21,117 nt of DNA from an uncultured Bacteroides sp. (GTDB taxonomy: Bacteria > Bacteroidota > Bacteroidia > Bacteroidales > Bacteroidaceae): positions 1 through 21,117 of the forward strand of contig CAJJYX010000032.1 in assembly GCA_905197435.1 (NCBI GenBank), in the 5' to 3' direction. The notes beneath the pieces are model-generated. The model saw only the letters and a list, made by a program, of their open reading frames with translations. It did not search any database and was not told the DNA's origin. Positions 7,197-14,100 of the stretch are shown one piece after another (positions within the stretch are counted from its first letter, which is position 1; every line of letters begins with the position of its first letter). Both the position numbers and the translations under genes were made by a program.

Positions 7197-8351
7197 GTGA
7201 AGAAACAAATTGCCATACTCGGCTCTACCGGTTCCATAGGTACACAAGCGTTGCAGGTCATCGAAGAACATCCTGACCAATATGAAGCATACGTATTGAC
7301 TGCCAACAACCGTGTAGAGGAACTCATAGCCCAGGCGCGCAAATTCAAACCTGAGGCAGTGGTAATAGCCAACGAATCTAAATATACACAACTGAAAGAA
7401 GCACTCGCCGACCTGCCCATCAAGGTATATGCCGGTGAAGAGGCCCTCTGCCAGATTGTAACCGAAAATCCCATTGACATGGTACTGACCGCCATGGTGG
7501 GGTATGCAGGATTGAAGCCGACCATGAATGCTATCCGCGCCCGCAAAGCGATAGCCCTTGCCAACAAAGAGACATTAGTGGTAGCGGGCGAACTCATCAA
7601 TGACTTGGCACGCTTCAGCGGCGTTCCCATCTTACCGGTCGATTCTGAGCACTCCGCAGTTTTCCAGTGCTTGGCCGGAGAGATAGGCAATCAAATAGAA
7701 AAAGTGATACTGACCGCCTCCGGAGGCCCGTTCCGTACTTGTACAATGGAACAACTGGCAACCGTCACCAAAGCGCAAGCATTGAAACATCCCAACTGGG
7801 ATATGGGTGCCAAAATCACAATAGATTCTGCCTCCATGATGAATAAAGGGTTTGAGGTAATCGAAGCCAAATGGCTGTTTGGTGTACGTCCCGACCAGAT
7901 AGAGGTCGTAGTGCATCCGCAATCCGTCATCCATTCCATGGTGCAGTTTGAGGATGGTGCCGTAAAAGCGCAACTGGGAATGCCGGACATGCGCCTGCCC
8001 ATCCAGTACGCCTTCTCCTACCCTGACAGATTGAAATCCTCTTTCCCGCGCTTGGACTTCAAGCTATGTACGGAACTGACGTTCGAGCAACCGGACACTA
8101 CCCGTTTCCGCAACCTCGCCCTGGCCTACGAGGCATTGCACCGTGCAGGCAATATGCCTTGTATCGTCAATGCCGCCAATGAAGTAGTGGTAGCCACCTT
8201 CCTGCAGGATAAGATTTCATTCTTAGGCATGAGTGACGTGATAGAAAAAACCATGTCGCGCGTATCCTACTTGCAAAAGCCCACTTATGAAGACTATGTG
8301 GCTACGGATGCCGAAGCCCGCCGGATAGCAGCAGAGCTGATTGGGAAATAA
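7197..8351 (+). CDS. dxr: 1-deoxy-D-xylulose-5-phosphate reductoisomerase (Dxr)
   Basis: Dxr converts DXP to 2-C-methyl-D-erythritol 4-phosphate using NADPH, the committed step of the MEP isoprenoid pathway (EC 1.1.1.267) and the target of fosmidomycin. The 384-aa protein is full length. The NADPH-binding GSTGSIG is at residues 9-15, LANKET at 121-126, the metal ligands D149 and E151 in VDSEHSA, and a third ligand E220 in MNKGFEVIEA. The substrate-binding HPNWDMGAKITIDSASM block starts at 198. The start codon is GTG at 7197, placed so that the product begins MKKQIAILGSTGSIG; no in-frame ATG upstream fits better. It is 39 bp after the M23 gene and 96 bp before rseP. Confidence 0.97.
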   Translation: MKKQIAILGSTGSIGTQALQVIEEHPDQYEAYVLTANNRVEELIAQARKFKPEAVVIANESKYTQLKEALADLPIKVYAGEEALCQIVTENPIDMVLTAMVGYAGLKPTMNAIRARKAIALANKETLVVAGELINDLARFSGVPILPVDSEHSAVFQCLAGEIGNQIEKVILTASGGPFRTCTMEQLATVTKAQALKHPNWDMGAKITIDSASMMNKGFEVIEAKWLFGVRPDQIEVVVHPQSVIHSMVQFEDGAVKAQLGMPDMRLPIQYAFSYPDRLKSSFPRLDFKLCTELTFEQPDTTRFRNLALAYEALHRAGNMPCIVNAANEVVVATFLQDKISFLGMSDVIEKTMSRVSYLQKPTYEDYVATDAEARRIAAELIGK

Positions 8352-8399
8352 TAGAAGGACAGCAACTATTGGAATAATAAGATAACAGATAAATGAAAC

Positions 8400-8444
8400 A
8401 AGGCCGCAAGCCTTAAAATAGTAAATAATAAAATAGTAAATAAT
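8400..8444 (+). promoter_or_regulatory. Small hairpin and duplicated AT-rich 14-mer ahead of rseP
   Basis: In the 96-bp dxr-rseP gap a short hairpin (AAGGC/GCCTT, loop CGCAA, 8400-8414) is followed by two exact copies of AAATAGTAAATAAT at 8416-8429 and 8431-8444. The second copy ends three bases before the rseP ATG. A 13-bp version of the same motif (AATAGTAAATAAT) lies at 7178-7190, seven bases before the dxr start. A-rich leaders are typical of Bacteroides translation starts. I see no TAnnTTTG promoter box here, so readthrough from dxr is likely. Confidence 0.45.
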
Positions 8445-8447
8445 TAG

Positions 8448-9779
8448 ATGGAAACATTCTTGATTCGTGCCCTGCAACTCATTATGAGCCTTTCGTTGCT
8501 CGTTATTGTTCATGAAGGGGGGCACTTCCTTTTTGCACGTCTGTTCAAGACGCGGGTAGAAAAGTTCTGCTTATTCTTTGACCCTTGGTTCACACTATTC
8601 AAGTTCAAGCCCAAACATAGTGACACGGAATACGGCATCGGATGGCTTCCCTTAGGCGGCTACGTAAAAATAGCAGGTATGATAGACGAGTCTATGGATA
8701 CCGAACAGATGAAACAGCCCATGCAACCGTGGGAATTCCGTGCCAAACCGGCATGGCAACGCCTGTTGATTATGGTGGGCGGTGTATTGTTCAACTTCCT
8801 GCTCGCGTTGTTCATCTACTCCATGATATTGTTCACCTGGGGAGACGAATATATACCGGTACAGAAAGCCCCGCTTGGTATGGACTTCAATGAAACGGCC
8901 AAAGCCATCGGTTTCCGTGACGGTGACATTTTAATCTCTGCCGACGGCGTGCCGTTCGAACGCTATGACGGCGACCTACTGACCAGTATTGTTGATGCCC
9001 GCCAGGTAAGCGTACTCCGTGACGGAAAAGCCGCTTCAATCTATATTCCCGAAGACATGATGAACCGCTTGCTGGCAGACAGCGTACGTTTTGCCAGCTT
9101 CCGTTTCCCGTATGTGGTCGACAGCCTGATTGTTGGATACCCTGCCGCCGCTGCCGGTCTGCAGGTAGGTGACAGCATCACTCTTCTGGATGGAAAATCA
9201 ATATCCTTCTACGACTTCAAGGAAGAGATGCTGAAGCGCAAGAAAGCCAATGCATCCCATGAGATAACCCTGACATACGTCCGTAACGGCGTGACCGATA
9301 CCCTAAGTATGACAACCAATGCAGATTATGAGATAGGTGTAACTGCACGCAGCGCTACAGACAAACTGCTGCCTGTCGTCCGCAAGGAATATAGCTTCCT
9401 CTCCTCCTTCCCCGCCGGCGTATCTTTGGGAGTAAAGACCCTGAAAGGTTACGTAGGCCAGATGAAATACCTCTTTTCCAAGGAAGGGGCCAAGCAGCTC
9501 GGAGGTTTCGGAACCATCGGCAGCATCTTCCCCGCCACGTGGGACTGGCACCAGTTCTGGTATATGACGGCATTCCTCTCCATCATCCTCGCTTTCATGA
9601 ACATTCTGCCCATTCCTGCCTTGGATGGCGGACATGTATTGTTCCTGATTTACGAAATCATAGCACGCCGCAAGCCCAGCGACAAGTTTATGGAACGTGC
9701 GCAGATGATGGGTATGTTCCTCTTGTTCGGTCTGCTGATTTGGGCAAACTTCAACGATATACTGAGGTATTTCTTTTAA
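8448..9779 (+). CDS. rseP: RIP metalloprotease RseP (site-2 protease family)
   Basis: This 443-aa intramembrane zinc protease of the S2P/M50B family cleaves membrane-embedded segments, classically anti-sigma factors and remnant signal peptides. The active-site HExxH is HEGGH at H22-H26 in the first membrane helix (about 8-30), and the third metal ligand is D393 in the LDG motif of NILPIPALDGGH. Further membrane segments lie at about 108-127, around 375-395 and at 420-440. Two PDZ-like domains occupy roughly 145-200 and 220-300; the second includes GYPAAAAGLQVGDSITLLDGK. It is the last gene of the tsaB-rseP run and ends just before a strong bidirectional terminator. Its substrate cannot be read from this window. 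Confidence 0.95.
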   Translation: METFLIRALQLIMSLSLLVIVHEGGHFLFARLFKTRVEKFCLFFDPWFTLFKFKPKHSDTEYGIGWLPLGGYVKIAGMIDESMDTEQMKQPMQPWEFRAKPAWQRLLIMVGGVLFNFLLALFIYSMILFTWGDEYIPVQKAPLGMDFNETAKAIGFRDGDILISADGVPFERYDGDLLTSIVDARQVSVLRDGKAASIYIPEDMMNRLLADSVRFASFRFPYVVDSLIVGYPAAAAGLQVGDSITLLDGKSISFYDFKEEMLKRKKANASHEITLTYVRNGVTDTLSMTTNADYEIGVTARSATDKLLPVVRKEYSFLSSFPAGVSLGVKTLKGYVGQMKYLFSKEGAKQLGGFGTIGSIFPATWDWHQFWYMTAFLSIILAFMNILPIPALDGGHVLFLIYEIIARRKPSDKFMERAQMMGMFLLFGLLIWANFNDILRYFF

Positions 9780-9827
9780 TCGGCTCTGGTTCCTTTAACT
9801 TCCAACGAAATAATAGCTAACAAACAG

Positions 9828-9865
9828 AAAAGGCTCCCCGATATTTAAATATCAAGGAGCCTTTT
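9828..9865. terminator. Bidirectional intrinsic terminator between rseP and ddh
   Basis: AAAAGGCTCC (9828-9837) pairs with GGAGCCTTTT (9856-9865). Inside sits a second perfect palindrome, GATATTTAAATATC (9840-9853). The A run on one side and T run on the other give a U tract in both transcription directions, so one structure can terminate rseP (plus) and ddh (minus), which converge here. Confidence 0.88.
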
Positions 9866-9884
9866 CTATGTTTATCGGATGTTT

Positions 9885-10784
9885 TTATACCAAATGACCG
9901 ATCCACTCTTCACGGTCGCCCGGAAGGAGGTCGATTACCGGAATCTCAACCATCGTATAACAACCCGGCTGCTGACGCATGGCGGCACGTGCCACACATA
10001 CCAGCACTTGTGCAGTAAGAGCAGGATTATTAATACGCATGTTGAATTCAAAAAGCTGGTTCTGTGTCTTGCCGGACACACCTTTGCGGGTCAGATGTAC
10101 GCCGTGTCCCATATCAAGCAGTGCATCCACACTCGGAACCAGTTTCACATGTGTCTCGTCATTCACGAAGTACGGGTCGGCCTTGATGGCGGCAGCCACT
10201 TTGTCAAACTCGTAACCATCCTTTAATTCGATATACACCATACGCCGGTGAATACCGGTTCCCGTAGGTATAGTCATGGAGAGGGCAGCTTTCACACCGT
10301 CGATAGCCTTTACAGCCACAGTATGCCCCATGCTCATGCCCGGACCAAAGTTTGTATAAGTAATGCCTTTCGGAGCAATAGCTTCGAGCATGGTGCGGAC
10401 AATGGAATCACTTCCCGGATCCCAACCGGCAGAGATGACAGATACCGTATTATGCTTCTTAGCCTCCGCACCCAGTGTACGGCGCAAAGCAGTGATACCC
10501 GTATGAATGTCGAAACTGTCTACAGTATGAATGCCTAAAGCAAGGATTTCCTTTGCATACTCTTCCACCTTGCGGGTAGGCGTACAAAGAATAGCAACAT
10601 CTACGTCTTTCAATTCTTTGATATTCTTCACAACGGAATACTCACTTAGTTCTGCTGGGCGGTTCTCAGCTCCGGCACGGCGTACTACACCGGCAATTTC
10701 AAAATCAGGGGCTGCTTGCAAGGCTTCGAGTACATAGTGCCCGATATTGCCATAGCCAACAATGGCTGCTCTTACTTTTTTCAT
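9885..10784 (-). CDS. ddh: meso-Diaminopimelate D-dehydrogenase
   Basis: This NADPH enzyme makes meso-2,6-diaminopimelate in one step by reductive amination of L-2-amino-6-oxopimelate (tetrahydrodipicolinate) and ammonia (EC 1.4.1.16). It supplies lysine and the peptidoglycan cross-linking residue. The 299-aa length is close to other members. The Rossmann motif GYGNIG is at residues 10-15, DSFDIH at 89-94 and the substrate-region AGWDPG at 119-124. The C-terminal NMRINNPALTAQVLVCVARAA matches the family's dimerisation and substrate-binding end. It is transcribed alone, with its own upstream region and the shared terminator downstream. Confidence 0.93.
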   Translation of the reverse strand: MKKVRAAIVGYGNIGHYVLEALQAAPDFEIAGVVRRAGAENRPAELSEYSVVKNIKELKDVDVAILCTPTRKVEEYAKEILALGIHTVDSFDIHTGITALRRTLGAEAKKHNTVSVISAGWDPGSDSIVRTMLEAIAPKGITYTNFGPGMSMGHTVAVKAIDGVKAALSMTIPTGTGIHRRMVYIELKDGYEFDKVAAAIKADPYFVNDETHVKLVPSVDALLDMGHGVHLTRKGVSGKTQNQLFEFNMRINNPALTAQVLVCVARAAMRQQPGCYTMVEIPVIDLLPGDREEWIGHLV

Positions 10785-10827
10785 TCTTTTTTATGGTTTT
10801 ATTTATCAGTTTTCTACTTTATAGCCG

Positions 10828-10835
10828 CAAAAGTA
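10828..10835 (-). promoter_or_regulatory. Candidate -7 box for ddh
   Basis: On the minus strand the sequence is TACTTTTG, fitting TAnnTTTG, 43 bp upstream of the ddh ATG. No good -33 TTTG is visible at standard spacing. A small dyad GTAGG/CCTAC (10858-10871) lies upstream and could be an operator, but this is weak. Confidence 0.5.
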
Positions 10836-10979
10836 AGCATTTTCATTTATTATATTAGTAGGTCCCCCTACAGTTTTACACAGTTTTTCTTTTTTTAGTG
10901 AGTGAAAGTCCAATAATAATTCATACATTCGCAGATGATATGTGTGCAAGGCACATTTTAGGCCAACAAGCAAATTATT

Positions 10980-11582
10980 ATGATAGAATACATCAGAGGC
11001 GGAATTGCCGAACTAAGTCCGGCAACCGTGGTAATAGACTGCAACGGACTGGGATACGGAATCAATATTTCATTGAATACGTATGCCGCCATCCAAGGCA
11101 AAAAAGAATGCAAGCTATATATATACGAAGCCATCCGTGAAGATGCATACATCCTCTACGGCTTCGCCGACAAGCAAGAACGTGAACTTTTCTTGCTGCT
11201 CATCTCCGTATCAGGTATCGGTGGAAACACAGCCCGCATGATTCTTTCGGCGCTCTCACCATCAGAACTGATAAACGTCATCAGCACGGAGAATGCCAAT
11301 CTGCTGAAAACAGTAAAAGGCATCGGACTGAAAACAGCCCAACGGGTGATTGTAGACTTGAAGGATAAAATCAAGGCCGGCAGTACGGCAGCCGGCAATG
11401 CTGAAACCATGGGCACACTCATATCGGCAGCCAATGCACAAGTGCAGGAAGAAGCTGTAGCCGCCCTTACCATGCTGGGATTTGCACAAGCTCCCTCACA
11501 AAAAGTGGTGTTTGCCATTTTGAAGGAAGAACCAAGCGCACCGGTGGAACAAGTCATCAAATTGGCATTAAAAAGACTATAA
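10980..11582 (+). CDS. ruvA: Holliday junction branch migration protein RuvA
   Basis: RuvA binds four-way DNA junctions as a tetramer and loads the RuvB motor for branch migration in recombinational repair. The 200-aa length is normal. An N-terminal OB-fold spans about 1-63 ([20 protein letters not shown]). Two helix-hairpin-helix motifs follow: [10 protein letters not shown] (about 77-86) and [12 protein letters not shown] (about 112-123). After a flexible linker, the C-terminal domain III that contacts RuvB spans about 153-200. The ATG at 10980 follows a 195-bp gap shared with the divergent ddh. Neither ruvB nor ruvC is in the window. Confidence 0.97.
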   Translation: MIEYIRGGIAELSPATVVIDCNGLGYGINISLNTYAAIQGKKECKLYIYEAIREDAYILYGFADKQERELFLLLISVSGIGGNTARMILSALSPSELINVISTENANLLKTVKGIGLKTAQRVIVDLKDKIKAGSTAAGNAETMGTLISAANAQVQEEAVAALTMLGFAQAPSQKVVFAILKEEPSAPVEQVIKLALKRL

Positions 11583-11605
11583 TATTCATCTAAAACAAAT
11601 CAATC

Positions 11606-12598
11606 ATGACTACAATCCACATGAAATATTGGTTGGGAGCAAATGGACGTGAGCACGTTCTGCCAACAGACCAATGGTACCTCGACTTCGCCACAAGTCT
11701 CCTGCCCAGCATCAAAGCCTCCCCCTTGTACAACAAGGAAGGCCAACGTGCCCAAATTGATGCTGCCACCACCCTCAGCATGTACCTTCAAGACATCATT
11801 GCCCAAATCGGAGGATGGAAATGTTTTACTAAAGAATTCCAGAGAGTATACGGAACTTATCTGCCGTTTTATCCGCAAACCGACAAATATGCATCCGACG
11901 GAATAAACCTGGAGGACATTGCATTCGTACTATGGACCTTGAAATCACAGTATACTATTTTCAACCAACACTACACCCTGCTCAGCCCCTATGACAAAGA
12001 CCTGTTTGCATTGAGCCAAAGCGCCTATGAACAGATGGAGGTACATCTTAAAGAAGCCCCCATCTGCGAAGAAGAATCTTCCTTCTTTTGGGTGATGGGA
12101 CTTGATTTGCTGGATATGCCCATTACTCCGCTTCCGGAAGTCACTCCGGAAACCAAACTGAGCAAAGATGTTGCCTGCTGCCTGGAATATAATCAGGGAA
12201 AGCCACTGCTATACTTCAAAGATTATAAGGAGCTTTGCACTTTCTTTGTCAAAGTGCTGGGATGGGAAAACAAACGTTCCTCACTATTACCCGAATTGAA
12301 ATACCAAAAGGAGTTCGTGATTTATGCCAACGCCAAAGGCATGCTCATCGCTCACGACGTAGCCGCCTATTTTTGTGAAGAACACAACCCGATGTACGAT
12401 GCCAAACGCGCTGCAGCAGAGGGTTACGAAATGTTCTGCCAGCCCGAAGTATGTCCGTTCGACCTGCTGAAGTACGGAATGACAAAAGGAATTCTACCCG
12501 ATTTGGAACTTCCCTTCCTGAAAGGAAAAGAAACGTTGCACCAATACTGGGACTTTATAGCCCGCTACTACCTGTGTGAATATTATGAAGGCAGGTAA
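11606..12598 (+). CDS. Uncharacterised 330-aa protein, possibly DUF3843 family
   Basis: I do not recognise a function. The opening MTTIHMKYWLGANGRE resembles Bacteroides proteins I recall as DUF3843, but that match is from memory and tentative. The product is soluble, with no signal peptide or membrane helix, and is rich in aromatic residues and Cys. Notable stretches are HYTLLSPYDKDLFALSQSAY in the middle and YFCEEHNPMYDAKRAAAEGY near 255-275. It starts 23 bp after ruvA on the same strand, so the two are probably co-transcribed. Its last 14 bases overlap the small basic ORF that follows. Confidence 0.8.
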   Translation: MTTIHMKYWLGANGREHVLPTDQWYLDFATSLLPSIKASPLYNKEGQRAQIDAATTLSMYLQDIIAQIGGWKCFTKEFQRVYGTYLPFYPQTDKYASDGINLEDIAFVLWTLKSQYTIFNQHYTLLSPYDKDLFALSQSAYEQMEVHLKEAPICEEESSFFWVMGLDLLDMPITPLPEVTPETKLSKDVACCLEYNQGKPLLYFKDYKELCTFFVKVLGWENKRSSLLPELKYQKEFVIYANAKGMLIAHDVAAYFCEEHNPMYDAKRAAAEGYEMFCQPEVCPFDLLKYGMTKGILPDLELPFLKGKETLHQYWDFIARYYLCEYYEGR

Positions 12599-12710
12599 GC
12601 ATTCCGGCACAAGGCCTAAACGAAACAACAAGACCAAACCAACCGGAAAACGAATTGGCAAATCAAAACCTTCGAAAGCGAACAATCAGCTTAACAGAAG
12701 GGTGAAATAA
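12585..12710 (+). CDS. Predicted 41-aa highly basic small protein
   Basis: An ATG at 12585, inside the end of the preceding gene (14-bp overlap), opens a 41-codon frame ending in TAA at 12708-12710. The peptide starts MKAGKHSGTRPKRNNKTK and ends NNQLNRRVK. It has 10 Lys, 5 Arg, one His and no Asp or Glu, so it would be strongly cationic and probably disordered or RNA/DNA-binding. Its stop codon lies in the first bases of the inverted repeat at 12707-12778, as expected for the last gene of a transcript. The overlap with the upstream gene suggests translational coupling. I know no family for it, and chance cannot be excluded for an ORF this short. Confidence 0.5.
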   Translation: MKAGKHSGTRPKRNNKTKPTGKRIGKSKPSKANNQLNRRVK

Positions 12711-12778
12711 ATGATAATGGATAATTGCCATGCAGCGTATTTATTGTAACTGCATGGCAATTATCCATTATCATTTAT
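12707..12778. terminator. Perfect 29-bp inverted repeat between convergent genes (palindrome copy 3)
   Basis: The arms 12707-12735 and 12750-12778 are exactly complementary over 29 bp around a 14-base loop (CGTATTTATTGTAA). The left arm begins within the TAA codon region of the 41-aa ORF, and the right arm ends on the first base of the stop triplet of the convergent M24 peptidase. It can form a long hairpin in either transcript, but neither side has a proper U tract. The arm has 7-bp periodicity (GATAATG, GATAATT) and an inner TGCCATGC, both like the palindromes at 3624-3717 and 4374-4453. Confidence 0.75.
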
Positions 12779-13941
12779 CAAAGTTCCACAATTTCTTCCT
12801 TACACAGCGTTAGTTTCTCCACTCCTTCCGCTGTTACAGCCCAAGAGTTTTCAATACCGACGGGGCCGATGCCCGGCAAAACAATCTTAGGCTCCAATGC
12901 AAAGACCATGCCGGGTTCCAGTTCCTGCTTCATGCGCGGAGCCAATACCGGCATTTCGTTGATTTCCAAACCGATGCCATGACCGATGAACTTGGCTTTC
13001 TGGGCAGTTCCCATAAAGTTATCGGCAAAGCCCGCTTTGGTGACAATATCAATAGCGAGATTGTAAAGTTCCTCACAAATAGCTCCCGGTTTTGCCTTTT
13101 CCACAACGGCCTCTTGTATATCCAGACAAACTTGATGGGCAATGTATGCTTGTTCCGGCAACTTACCGATGGAGAATACGCGGCTCATATCTCCCATATA
13201 GCCATAGAAATTTCCTCCCATATCGACCATAAAACTCTGGCCGGACTGCAACAGTGTGCCATTCACGCTGATAGGCAGTGACGGGTCAAGCCCCTCACCT
13301 CCCAAAGCAAAATCGTATGGAGCAGGCGCTGTGGCATTGTCTCCTGCCAGCAGACTTCCCATAAAAATCTCCATACTTTGTCCGAAGGTACGGAAAATAC
13401 CCAGACAACCTTCCAGGCGCATCAAGCGCTCTATTTCAATGGACAACTGGCGGTCTGTCATCCCCGGTCTGTAAACCGAAGGTATTTGTTCGTAAGCCCT
13501 GGCGTGTGCTATGCCGGAACGGCGGAACATCTCAATCTCTATTTCAGTTTTTACACTCCGAGCCTTTCGGATGAGAGACGTACCACAAGGAAGTACCTCC
13601 GTTTCGGGGAAGCAAGCGGCCAGACGGTTATATTCCGTAAAGGACAGTTCATCACCTTCCAACATTAATTTGGCAGGTATCGGCAAGCCGCATTCCTTTA
13701 ATAAGTCCGGAAGTTGTTCCGGTTTACGGATAGGATGGATATGTTCCCCCCCGATATTATTGGGGCGTTTGATAAATAAACGGGCAGGAGCATTCAACGG
13801 TAGATACAGATAACCGCTGACAACACGTCCGTACGTATAGATTAAGTTTACATTGCAAGCGATAAGAGCAGCGTCAATCTCTTGCTGTGCCATGAGAGAG
13901 CGTATTTTATCGCGTCTCAATTTCAATTCAGGTAGTAACAT
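12778..13941 (-). CDS. M24 family metallopeptidase (Xaa-Pro aminopeptidase/dipeptidase type)
   Basis: With the ATG at 13941 the protein has 387 aa (MLLPELKLRRDKIRSLMAQQ). It has an N-terminal creatinase-like domain (about 1-130) and a C-terminal pita-bread catalytic domain (about 140-387). The five metal ligands are in place: D240 and D251 in VDMGGNFYGYMGDMSR, H321 in GHGIGLE, E350 in ALEPKI and E364 in GIENSWAV. This predicts a two-metal enzyme that removes residues before proline, in the cytoplasm. The frame is open 96 bases further upstream to 14037. That extension would cross both the candidate promoter (13971-13978) and the gdhA terminator, so the internal ATG is preferred. Exact specificity (aminopeptidase or dipeptidase) is not decidable. 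Confidence 0.9.
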   Translation of the reverse strand: MLLPELKLRRDKIRSLMAQQEIDAALIACNVNLIYTYGRVVSGYLYLPLNAPARLFIKRPNNIGGEHIHPIRKPEQLPDLLKECGLPIPAKLMLEGDELSFTEYNRLAACFPETEVLPCGTSLIRKARSVKTEIEIEMFRRSGIAHARAYEQIPSVYRPGMTDRQLSIEIERLMRLEGCLGIFRTFGQSMEIFMGSLLAGDNATAPAPYDFALGGEGLDPSLPISVNGTLLQSGQSFMVDMGGNFYGYMGDMSRVFSIGKLPEQAYIAHQVCLDIQEAVVEKAKPGAICEELYNLAIDIVTKAGFADNFMGTAQKAKFIGHGIGLEINEMPVLAPRMKQELEPGMVFALEPKIVLPGIGPVGIENSWAVTAEGVEKLTLCKEEIVEL

Positions 13942-13970
13942 CTCTTTGTCATTTATGATTTCTCGGGGTA

Positions 13971-13978
13971 CAAAGATA
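13971..13978 (-). promoter_or_regulatory. Promoter -7 box for the M24 peptidase
   Basis: The minus strand reads TATCTTTG, a full match to TAnnTTTG, 30 bp upstream of the chosen ATG at 13941. A TTTC at 20-bp spacing can serve as a one-mismatch -33 box. This supports the 13941 start. Confidence 0.7.
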
Positions 13979-14019
13979 CAACTTTTTAATTGAGAATTGA
14001 AAATTGAGCATCCTCCATT

Positions 14020-14061
14020 AAAAAAGTACTGCCCCATACCTTCTCAGGCGTAGGGCAGCAC
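14020..14061 (-). terminator. Intrinsic terminator of gdhA
   Basis: Read on the minus strand, GTGCTGCCCTACGCC pairs with GGTATGGGGCAGTAC across the loop TGAGAA, with one mismatch and a few G-T pairs. Six T residues follow (A run at 14020-14025 on the plus strand). It lies 40-80 bp after the gdhA stop and ends gdhA transcription before the downstream M24 gene on the same strand. Confidence 0.88.
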
Positions 14062-14100
14062 AAACCACAAATACAAATACAACTAAACAAAGTTTCTCTC

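Noticed and set aside
10924..10931. TACATTCG as the ruvA promoter box
   Set aside because: It has a mismatch in the critical TTTG part and no -33 partner at normal spacing, so I did not annotate it.
13983..14008. AATTGAGAATTGAAAATTGA as another palindromic repeat copy
   Set aside because: It is a short direct-repeat-like AT stretch with no matching inverted arm nearby and no GCCATG core; it simply fills the M24 promoter spacer.
13942..14037. N-terminal extension of the M24 peptidase
   Set aside because: The extra 32 codons would overlap the peptidase's own TATCTTTG promoter box and part of the gdhA terminator, and family members begin near the internal ATG at 13941.
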